Below are positions 55,764 through 64,000 of a stretch of DNA of 64,000 nt, piece after piece; position 1 is the stretch's first letter; every line of letters starts with the position of its first letter. The translations under genes were made by a program, and so were the position numbers. Origin of the DNA: Microdochium bolleyi (lineage: Eukaryota > Ascomycota > Sordariomycetes > Xylariales > Microdochiaceae); assembly GCA_001566295.1 (NCBI GenBank), contig KQ964246.1, forward strand, positions 3,720,001 to 3,784,000, written 5' to 3'. The notes beneath the pieces are model-generated. The model did not search any database. It worked only from the letters and a program-made list of their open reading frames with translations, and was not told the origin of the DNA.

Positions 55764-57770
55764 ATGGGCGACGTCTTCCCCTCCGAGGAGAGGACAGAGC
55801 CCTTCACCGCCGAGGAGCTCGAGCTTCGACTGAGCGAGTCCATCCGCGTCGAGGACCTCGAGGACCTGCACGATGACCAGGTCCCGCTCGACAGCCTCGT
55901 CGTCGACGAGGACCATCACAAGAAGGGCATCCGCATCCTCGTGCGGCCCCTGACCCGCAGCCGCTCCGTCAGCCCGGGCAACGACAACTGCCAATGGCTC
56001 GCCCTCCGCGCAGAGATCGCGGACCCCAAGCAGCCAAAGTCGACCGTCCTCGCCGTCACCCAGACGTCCAAGGACATCAGCTTTTCCATCCGCATTCCCG
56101 GCGACGCCGAGGACGAGGACCGCCCGCCGCTGTGGTGTGAGCTTTACTATGATCCGGCCAGTGACAGCCTGATTCTCTACAACAAGTCAGACAACCCCAT
56201 CGTCTTGGCCAGGCGGTCGCAGACCGAGGCGGGGTCGCCTACGTTTGGCCAGCAGATCGTCCCATGGACGACGCAGGAGTTGCTGCCTGGCACCTGGAGG
56301 ATTTCGATGCACAGCAAGCCCATGCTCGACTTTAGGATACTCGAGAGGCGGCCTGCGACCCTGCGCATCCCCCGTGATGACTCGGACCTCTCCTCAGTGG
56401 TCAGCAGCTCCCACGTGCTCAACTCGTCCGTCAAGCGGTCCTTTTCTGAGGACGACCTCAGCGCCGCCAATGCGTCGATCGAGAAGAGGCTGCGCATGAA
56501 CGACAGCCTCGTCGACGACAAGGCCGGCCAGAAGGATGAGGACGGCGTCATCATATTTTTGGGGCCCAGGGACGAGTCCCTCGTGTTCCCACTACCACAC
56601 GCGACCCGGACAAAGGAAGTCGCCATCCCCCACGGGCATGCCCTCCTCGAGATCCAGAAGGATGACACAGTGTCAATCCCCGGCGGCTGCGAGCTTGACG
56701 AGTACCAGCTCACCAAGCGCAGCCAGATCGCCACCACCGCGGCATCGTCCGTCTTCACAGCAGACTACTCGCACGCGCCCGAAGGCGTCATCACCGTCAA
56801 GGTCCTCAAGACCCAAAACCCCAACGCCACGCCGGTCGACAACCACCGCAACGTCATCCGGCAGGCGGACATCTGGCTGCGGGAGTACAAGAGCCAGGAG
56901 GACCTCAAGCACGAGTCCATCGTCAAGCTGTACGGAGGCGACGCCCGCTACCTGTCGCTGTACATGGAGCACGTGGACGGCAAGGACCTGGCTGCGCGCG
57001 GCGTCTGGCGCGACAGCCGGTCGGACCTGTTTGTCGGCACGCGCGCCGACGCGCTGCGCATCCTGCGCGACATCTCGAGCGCGCTGCACTACGTGCACCT
57101 CAAGAACAAGGTCCACAACGACATCAAGCCGGCCAACATCCTGTACTCCAAGGACCGCGGCGCCGTGCTCTGCGACTTTGGCCTCTCGACGCGCAAGGCC
57201 GACCCGGCGACCAACGGCGGCACGCCATACTACATCCCGCCCGAGTTCATCGGGCAGAAGCTGCGCGGGCCCGCGTCCGACGTGTGGGCGCTGGGCGTCA
57301 CGATGCTGTACGTCCTGCGCAAGGTTGCCTTCCCCGACGCCCGCGGCCGCCAGGGCCACCCGAGGCAGCTGTACTGGATGATTGCCGACCTGAACCGCAA
57401 GTCGCACCACTCGCACCACGCGCGCGGCCAGCCGTCGGCGATATCGCAGATGCAGCAGTGGCTGCTCGAGGTCAAGGACGCCAAGGCCCGCCTCGACCCG
57501 CGCGACAAGCTCGAGTCGCTCGTCGCGCAGATGCTCACGCCCAATCCCAACCAGCGCATCACCATGGCGAAAGTGATCAGCGAGCTGTTCCCGCCGGATG
57601 ATCTGGTGCCCGCCGCGGCCCCGCCCGTGGCTGCGGCCAGCAACAGCACAGCCAGCAGCCGGCCCAGGACGGAAGCTGTTCCGCGGCAGCTGGCTGTCCC
57701 GGCGGCTCCTGCGCGGACGAGTGCCCCTTCGGCAAGCCGTCGCATTGCCACCGTGGCCCGTCCGAGTTGA
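55764..57770 (+). CDS. Atypical serine/threonine protein kinase
   Basis: Intronless gene for 668 residues. The N-terminal 320 residues are acidic and partly beta-rich (LWCELYYDPASDSLILYN), perhaps a divergent phosphopeptide- or regulator-binding domain. The kinase domain spans about residues 325-610. The ATP-binding lysine is near 346 (VITVKVLKT), the catalytic loop is VHNDIKPANIL (Asp453), the metal-binding motif is DFG (Asp471), the activation segment ends GTPYYIPPEF, and the F-helix aspartate is in SDVWALGVTMLYVL. Two oddities stand out: the HRD arginine is Asn, making it a non-RD kinase, and no GxGxxG loop is visible. All phosphotransfer residues are present, so activity is likely. The tail is Ala/Pro/Ser rich. 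Its pathway is unknown. The frame extends 50 codons upstream without an ATG. Confidence 0.88.
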   Translation: MGDVFPSEERTEPFTAEELELRLSESIRVEDLEDLHDDQVPLDSLVVDEDHHKKGIRILVRPLTRSRSVSPGNDNCQWLALRAEIADPKQPKSTVLAVTQTSKDISFSIRIPGDAEDEDRPPLWCELYYDPASDSLILYNKSDNPIVLARRSQTEAGSPTFGQQIVPWTTQELLPGTWRISMHSKPMLDFRILERRPATLRIPRDDSDLSSVVSSSHVLNSSVKRSFSEDDLSAANASIEKRLRMNDSLVDDKAGQKDEDGVIIFLGPRDESLVFPLPHATRTKEVAIPHGHALLEIQKDDTVSIPGGCELDEYQLTKRSQIATTAASSVFTADYSHAPEGVITVKVLKTQNPNATPVDNHRNVIRQADIWLREYKSQEDLKHESIVKLYGGDARYLSLYMEHVDGKDLAARGVWRDSRSDLFVGTRADALRILRDISSALHYVHLKNKVHNDIKPANILYSKDRGAVLCDFGLSTRKADPATNGGTPYYIPPEFIGQKLRGPASDVWALGVTMLYVLRKVAFPDARGRQGHPRQLYWMIADLNRKSHHSHHARGQPSAISQMQQWLLEVKDAKARLDPRDKLESLVAQMLTPNPNQRITMAKVISELFPPDDLVPAAAPPVAAASNSTASSRPRTEAVPRQLAVPAAPARTSAPSASRRIATVARPS

Positions 57771-58295
57771 AGGCCTGTCACAATGTAGAAAGATTCAACT
57801 ATATGTATCATATTCATGGCGAAGCCTGACCGACCACCGGTCGTTGGTGCTTTAAGGTCTGAAGCCGAGCCTGCCTGCGCCCACCTAAATTACACCAAGG
57901 GCAGTGCTCGTCAATGACCCCTTCCGCCGCGCTGGAGAATAGAGATGGCAGGCCCATGCATCGCCGAGCCCACACAACCGGCACGCAAGGCGCAGGCAGC
58001 TCGCATGTGGCGGCGGCACCCAGCAGTATCAAGGAACAAACTAGCGCACGCTTTTGGTCGTCGCCGAAAAAAGGCGTCTCATTGATGCACTATGCTGGCT
58101 CTTACATAGTTTCGCTAAAATATCACGCGACGTGTTTGAGGCCGCAGACTCGCCAAGTTTGATCTCACCCGACTCGCCTCTTTGCCTCCAGCACAACCGC
58201 GCTGGCAGGCCAGGGCTTCCACCCTATGTGCTCCTCCCAGGGGTATCACACCAGTCCATCCACCCACCCATTGATCCGTCCAGCCAAAGGGGGTC
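57771..58295. other. Convergent intergenic region
   Basis: 3' ends of the kinase and the BIM1-like gene. No gene is seen. Confidence 0.6.
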
Positions 58296-59421
58296 TCAGA
58301 GTCCCAGCGCGAACGCGAGGGCGATACCAGCGGCAGTCGACAGCGTGGCGACGCTGACACCGACGTTGGCGCCAGCGGCGGGCTTGGTGCTCGCGGCGGG
58401 GGAGTTGCTGGCGCCCGAGGGCGCGCCGCCGGTCGTGGTGTTGGGTCCGCCGACGATGGCGACGCCGTTGCTAATCACAGTCACGTTGAATTGGGTAGAA
58501 TTTTTGCAAGTGTGAACCGGGGCGTCGGCACGGAAAGTGATGTCGGCGCACTGGATCCCGGGAAGGCAAGGGGGGCGGATGTTAGCTTATTATTGCAGCA
58601 AATATAGCTCAAGATACCACCACGTTTGCCATTGAAAAACAGAGAAAACATAAACAGAAGGCCAGAAGCAAGTGTGCCCGACGGTCTCGTGAGTTTACTT
58701 ACGTTGTACAGGGCCTGTCCGTTGGCGCCGCCCGTGACGACCTGGAGCGTGGCGTTGGTGCCCTCGGGGATCTGCACGGGGATGGGCAGCAGGGGCCAGC
58801 AGAAGTCGCCGCTGCCCGAGATGTTGTACAGATTCGGTGTTAAACTGATGTTGAAGTTCGAGGAATTTGAGCCAAGCGCGAGGTTCACCCAGACGTAAGC
58901 CCACGGGTGGTGAAGTTCCAGCTCGACGGCGCCGCCGCCGATGGGGTACGCGGTGCGGTTGGTGGTGACGTTTGCTCCGGCGCCTGCAGAGTGGGGAAGG
59001 AGAGGAGAGATTAGCTTTGATACTGCCGGGGAGGCCTGAAATCCAGTCGAGCAGAAGAAATAGTTATGGAACTGCATTGACAGGTGATGTGGAAATGGCG
59101 ACTTCGTGATCATGAGTGTGCGGAGGGATCGTGGTGTTGTGTTCTCCCGACCGCACCGGCCCCCGGCCCCGCACACCGCATCTCCACACAGACATGGCAG
59201 AGACAACAGACATGAATGTGGCGGAAGCACGCTCCAGCGAGCTTTAACGCAGTAATAATGAATAGAAAACACATACAGGGACGGTCCCACTGGGAGTACA
59301 GCTCCTCGCCGGCCTCGGAGAGCGTGTCGGCGCGCCAAGGCGGGTAGATGATGCCAAAGTGCGCCGAGGCGATCTGGGCGCCCGCGAGGGCGGTGGCGAG
59401 GACGGAGGTCGTGGCGCGCAT
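58296..59421 (-). CDS. GPI-anchored BIM1/X325-like copper-binding protein
   Basis: Exons 59421-59277, 58983-58703 and 58550-58296 give 226 residues. A signal peptide ending ..QIASA is followed directly by His21 (HFGIIYPPWRADTL). That is the start of the X325/BIM1 family, which shares the LPMO fold and N-terminal copper site but lacks polysaccharide cleavage and serves copper handling at the cell surface. A cysteine pair (RPCAGAGANVT and GSGDFCWPLLPIPVQIPEG) and several N-glycosylation sites follow (NVT, NRT, NST). After CADITFRADA the protein becomes Ser/Ala/Gly-rich and ends in a hydrophobic tail (VATLSTAAGIALAFALGL), a GPI-anchor signal. The first intron is unusually long for the window (293 bp). 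Family and anchoring are well supported; copper acquisition is from homologues. Confidence 0.88.
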
Positions 59422-61319
59422 CTTGACTTTGGTTGGCTCTGCGGTGGAAGAGGGCTTGTCGGTCTTTGTCTTGACGTGACGGGCTTTGTGAAAGTCCTGG
59501 ATCAGTGAAGGAGAGGGATTGGGAAAATAGGAAAAAGGTTTCTGGGCGTCGATGGCTTATATGTCGGTCGGTCATCCGAGCACGTGGGATGAGCACGATT
59601 TTCCGGGACAGCGCCCTGCGGGACCGTGCGCCAGGGAGGCTGCATCGCGAGGCCGGACCTTTGGACGCGCTCGCGGCGGCAGGTCAGGTCGGCGCCGTGG
59701 GATGATCTGGTCCGATCTGATCTGCTGCTGCTCGCAGCCGGCCCAGCCTCGCTTGGTCCGGCTGGACGAATTGCAAGATCCCTGCTCCGACACTCTCGTT
59801 CAGCTCAGGGGAGGTGTGGCGTGGGCAGGGCCAGATGCTGAGCAAGTTTTTCTTTGGTTCTCTCTCTCTCCATTATCTGATTTACAGGGTCCTCTCGCGA
59901 TCCCCGACCAGGGGAAACGCCATTGGGGGTTGGCGAGGAAGTGAGCAAGTTTCCGCTCGCGCGCACAACCGACGTGGCTTGTCTCGCCAAATGCTGGTGC
60001 AGGGACCTTGAGTCGCAACGGGCTAGGCCTCCCGCTGCTGGAAAGCCGTCTGGGGGGGCCTTGGGGGAAATGCTTAAGCCGAGAATGAGCTGGGGGCGTG
60101 CATGGTTCGGGTTGTCTCTGAGCATGTCTGTCCCGTGGCTGCGGGACACGACAAAAAGGGCGAACACCAGACAGGCCAGTCTCTCGAATGATGCCCCAGA
60201 TGATAGCACCCAAGCCCAGATGGACAGAACTTCACCAGCATATTCCCTAGGACACAACAGTGCCATCCCGAAAACATGAAGTCGAGAAACGAAACAAGCG
60301 CCGGTGTGGGGGAGGGGACCAGGAGGGACCGAGAGGGGAAACCCAAAAAGTGGAACCCCTGCAGGGGCACCGCGCACTAGTGCCGCCCGCTGGCCGCCCG
60401 AGTGGGGTTCTGGCTGAGTCCCCGACAGGGCTGGCACAGCTGCACTTGCCTCATCGGGGAGCGAAACCTGCTCATTTGTGCGCAATCCCTCGCACGCTTC
60501 CAGAGCGACTCGCAGGGGTCGGTCTCTGAGCTGTCTCTAATCACTCCGCTCATGTACGACCGCTCATCTAGATCGGCTGATATTCGACCTCGCATCTCAC
60601 AGCATAGCTACCGCCCCGTCGGCGGTGATTATGACTGTTGATTTCAGCAGACGAAAACGCAATTGAATCTACAATAGCTCAAACCACTCCTGACAAGCCA
60701 TGCTGCACCATGGCCGTGCCCTGTTGTGTCTTACTTTGAGCTTATGAAGAAAGCAGATGCTGCAATCTATGACCTTGACCACAATGAGACAAAGGTCTTC
60801 TTCAAAGCAGATCGGCGCTGCCACGGACGAAGCTCCGGACTGCAAACTCTATGGCCTGTTCACATCTCGATAAAGAGGCTGACAGAACTGGAGCCGAAAA
60901 GCTTGTTTTCCTGCACATGTTGCATGTTCGTGCATATGTAGAACATCCTAAAAATGCTTCCCATCGTGCAGATCAGGCCGCGAAGAAGACAAAAACACGT
61001 AGTACATCGGGCTACACCATACACACACACCACAGTGCTCTCACTGAGCTGAGACCCCTACGCCCAGCGTGTCTCGTTGCATGGTGTAGGGCTGGTCTGG
61101 AGTTCTCGGCATGCATCCCTCCGTGAGGAGAATGGTACCCAAATTCCCGGGTCACCCAGGGACGAGAAACGGACGAGGCGAGTGAAGAGATGGGTGTGCT
61201 TGAGCGATGCGAACGAGTCTGAATGCCCCGGTTTGCCTGACCTTCTAATGGGAACTGACGTTATCAAGGATCTCCTAACATCCAGGGGCAGCGAACCTCC
61301 CGAAATGGTCGTGTGTAAA
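59422..61319. other. Gene-poor interval upstream of the BIM1-like gene
   Basis: It starts with the promoter of the BIM1-like gene. Short frames (for example at 60726-60941) carry no recognisable domain. Confidence 0.5.
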
Positions 61320-61441
61320 GCCCTTGCACCTCTGCACCTCTGACCCTCTGAACCTCTGAACCTCTGGCCCTCTGAACCTCTGGCCCTCTGAACCTCTGGC
61401 CTTCTGAACCTCTGGCCCTCTGAACCTCTGAACCTTTGAAC
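61320..61441. repeat. Imperfect 8-bp minisatellite
   Basis: About 14 units of CCTCTGAA / CCTCTGGC in alternation, with occasional CCTTTGAA or CTTCTGAA variants. Confidence 0.9.
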
Positions 61442-61470
61442 ACATTCCCGTCACTCTAAAGACTATTACA

Positions 61471-61550
61471 ACCAACGACAACCAACGACAACCAACGACA
61501 ACCAACGACAACCAACGACAACCAACGACAACCAACGACAACCAACGACG
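61471..61550. repeat. Perfect 10-bp tandem repeat, eight units
   Basis: Unit ACCAACGACA repeated eight times, the last with one change, followed by two degenerate units. It starts only 30 bp after the 8-bp minisatellite. Confidence 0.95.
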
Positions 61551-62750
61551 ACCAAACGACTGCGGCCATGGCGATAGTAACGATAAGAGATGTAAGCACC
61601 AAGTGGGATATCTTCTTCTTCATCTCTACTGCACGAAGCTAGCCTGTCTACCATACCAATCCTGCGAATATCGTGGCTTGCTTCTTCGAAGGGGTCAGAC
61701 GTCCACGATTGGGGCATGGTTTGGGTGGTTGGGGGCCAGGTCCAGAATCACCGTGTGTGGTCCAGACCTGGAGGCGTACTGGTGCACAGTATGGCAGCCG
61801 GATTACTCCAGGGGGGGACGCAGTCCCTTTGTACTTTAATATCTAGGACTGAAGAGCGTCAGGTACTGTGTGTCTGCTTGCTACGACTCTTACCGGAGAA
61901 ACCCTTGGAAACAGTGTCGAGCGTGTCATCCCCAAGGCCCCAGTCCAAAATAGCCTAGCGCCACCTGCCGAAAGAGGACATGTGGATATGGCAGTCGGCG
62001 CTTGTGATTGGCTATTGAGAGCAACAAACTGAAAGTCTCGATCTCCCGAAAAGACCACAAGAGAACGCTGCAAGGAAGTTACCCGCAATCGCTCTTCAAG
62101 TGCTGCAGAGGCCTCGATGTCCAATTTTATTTTGAGCGCTACATTTGAGAGTCCTGACCAGCTCCTGGCAATCCGTTGTTCCACCCATCGAAGTAACTCC
62201 TGCTTGCCACGTGAAATCAATCCTCAAAGAGTCGCACTGATCAAAGCGAATCTGCGGTGTACCAAGTGCGTGGTCACCACGAATAGCCCGAGTGCCACGC
62301 AGGAATCCATGACGGCCACGATAGAGGAATTTGGAAGCTTCGTGATGCTCCGAGCTTGACATATGATTCGGATTGGTGCGCCCTATCTGGCTGCCGACAA
62401 TTTCAGGCCACCTACAAAGGCACAGGCAGAAAACAATACGACCGGTTCTAAGAGGAAAAGAGCACCAACGTCCTGGAGCCCCTTTAGTCCAGTCTGGTCA
62501 GGGGATGGCGACCCATAGCCTGCGATCTAGGGAGTCTCCTTCTGATCAGACAGCAGCGTCACCCAGGCGGTGACTCGGTTTCATGGAACACCTCGAATCT
62601 CAAGCAGACTCGGGACCGGAGTTCAAGGTAGACATTCCCGTCTTGGCCCTTATCCAAGTGAAGATGATCCAACCGGGGCATGTCTTCAGCCGATGCACGG
62701 CTCGTCATGGTCAGCTTGGCTTTAGCGACCATACTCCCTGAGGTCATGCT

Positions 62751-62897
62751 CTGTCGACCTACCGCGTGTCCGTCCCCAGCGGCACCACACGCCTGAACAT
62801 CAACGTCATCAACATCACAGCGAGGCCCACGGACAACACCACAGTCCTGGTCGTCAATGTTGCAGCGCAGGCTGTTGGCTTTGTGCACATAAGTTAA
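62751..62897 (+). pseudogene. Possible remnant of a secreted-protein C-terminus
   Basis: One frame reads LSTYRVSVPSGTTRLNINVI, then NITARPTDNTTVLVVNVAAQ and a TAA. Alternating hydrophobic residues and two N-glycosylation sequons suggest the last beta-sandwich of a secreted enzyme. No start, splice site or upstream continuation was found, so this is weak. Confidence 0.25.
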
Positions 62898-63604
62898 CAA
62901 AAGTTATACACCATGGTACGTCAGATAGAGTGGCTGCCCTTGTCACGCACATGCCTGAAGATGTCATGGCCGGCCGGCCGCTCGGCGTCGGAGACTGGAA
63001 CTCCAGCCCCCTGCACCTTGCGGGGTTCAACATTCAGGGCTCAGCAGCGGGTCGGTCTGTGTGCATGACTCTGACGCGGTATGCAGCTCTGGCGCCAGCC
63101 TTCATGTGGTAATTGCCAAGTTTTGAATGAAGTGCATGTTGAGAGGCAATATGCTGACAACTTCTTGTTTTTGCTATACACGCCAGGGTTCTCGCCTGCA
63201 ACATTAAGAACAGACTCCCGCGATAGTCGCGGTGTCGGACGCTTCACCCTGAGGTTGTCACTGTAGACTGCCGCGTGGCTGGTCGGGGCTCCTGAAGCCG
63301 CCGGTCCCGAGTTGCGCCAGAGTCCGGTAACGCTAGGCCTATCTCCCGGTCTGATACCAAGCGCATGCCGGCTCTAGACGTGCGTGCCCCCATGTGTGTG
63401 CCATGCTTTGCAAAACTCAGGCTACTCGCTACCAGATACTGATAGGTACTCTACCACGTGGACCTCGAGTATGGCTCAGATCTCGAGGGTTTCTAAATTG
63501 GGCCCCTCGCGTGTTTGGAGCCACCGCTTGGTCTGCGTTTTTTCCCCATGCATCGGAGAAAGCATGAACATATCCTCTAGCAGGATGCTGTTCGGAAAGC
63601 AAGA

Positions 63605-63616
63605 GATATATAAATC
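63605..63616 (+). promoter_or_regulatory. TATA box of the right-edge gene
   Basis: GATATATAAATC about 220 bp before the ATG at 63832. Confidence 0.45.
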
Positions 63617-63831
63617 TTGAGCATCCCGCTATACTTTCTGGATGAATCAGTCGCAACAGCAGGTCTGATCACGTCCCGTTTGAGAATCACATTCGTGCAG
63701 CTCTCCTCCTCGTGTCCCAAGCCAACACCAGAGAAGTCATCGACAACTTGACTCAGCCATACAACTCTACCCAACTCCAGCTGTTTCCTCGCATAGTTTC
63801 TGTTATTCGCGCCACTCAAAACATCCTCACG

Positions 63832-64000
63832 ATGCCGAAATGTTACAACAAAGGCGGTGCCGATCTGACCCGGGGCACTGCGACTGACACCAGCGCATAT
63901 GATGACACTTCGCGACCTCTCCCAGCAGATCCCGCAGTAGAGCAAATCAGAGACACTGCGCAGCATGATCCTATGGCTGTCGAGAGCACCGACGCGGAGA
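63832..64000 (+). CDS. Start of an unidentified gene, cut by the window end
   Basis: An ATG at 63832 (context CACGATGCC) opens a frame that is still open at the last base, 56 codons. The peptide (MPKCYNKGGADLTRGTATDT at its start) is polar, Asp/Thr/Ala rich, without signal peptide or hydrophobic segment. No family can be named. The preceding TATA box and AC-rich leader are the main support. Confidence 0.4.
   Translation, partial: MPKCYNKGGADLTRGTATDTSAYDDTSRPLPADPAVEQIRDTAQHDPMAVESTDAE

Larger units (their letters stand above)
61556..63831. other. Gene-poor interval with possible coding debris
   Basis: No complete gene is recognised. A 48-codon piece at 62751-62897 reads like protein, and frames at 62930-63112 are also weakly coding-like, but they do not join. 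The promoter of the right-edge gene is at the end. Confidence 0.45.

Noticed and set aside
61471..61550. CRISPR-like regular array
   Set aside because: Units are contiguous 10-mers without spacers and the genome is eukaryotic; it is a minisatellite.
1..64000. tRNA, rRNA and intact transposon genes
   Set aside because: No cloverleaf with a typical B box, no rRNA word, and no transposase, reverse transcriptase or long terminal repeat was recognised by eye; a program scan could still find small ones.

Overview
The window is nuclear DNA of a filamentous ascomycete, most probably a Sordariomycete. Genes carry short introns (50-100 bp) with GT..AG ends and CTGAC/CTAAC branch sites. Codon use is GC-rich, and the gene families (Spa2, Ssu72, Clr5-ankyrin, PTH11-like receptor, AA9 and X325/BIM1 proteins, HET remnant) are typical of Pezizomycotina. 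No species is assigned. Reading frames were spliced by eye; exon sums were checked to be multiples of three.

Layout. 0-24 kb is mostly conserved housekeeping genes: a secreted GH76 mannanase, an Nbp2-like SH3 adaptor, the RNA polymerase II CTD phosphatase Ssu72, the polarity scaffold Spa2, a four-helix MARVEL membrane protein, a CorA-type metal transporter, a small DUF6914-like protein and a six-exon Clr5-ankyrin protein. 24-48 kb is an accessory stretch. It holds a small orphan gene and its decayed copy, a lone decayed terminal exon of a second subtilase, a disrupted hypothetical gene, a LITAF zinc-ribbon protein, a seven-helix membrane protein, an AA9 LPMO and a PA-domain subtilase. It continues with a HET-domain remnant, an F-box/ankyrin gene with a one-base frameshift, a PTH11-like receptor, an O-methyltransferase pseudogene and an eight-cysteine secreted protein, ending at an assembly gap flanked by poly-C. 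48-64 kb holds a sulfotransferase, a protein with a repeated TLREKAAKKL motif, an acidic Ser-rich protein, an atypical HND-type protein kinase, a GPI-anchored BIM1/X325-like copper protein, two adjacent minisatellites and the start of a gene that runs off the right edge.

Functionally the window splits between intracellular machinery (Ssu72, Spa2, Nbp2, kinase) and the outer face of the hypha (GH76, subtilase, AA9, BIM1-like, cysteine-rich protein, PTH11-like receptor, MARVEL, CorA). No biosynthetic cluster or operon-like system is visible. The most notable theme is gene decay, concentrated between about 24 and 48 kb. I found no tRNA, rRNA, CRISPR array or intact transposon.
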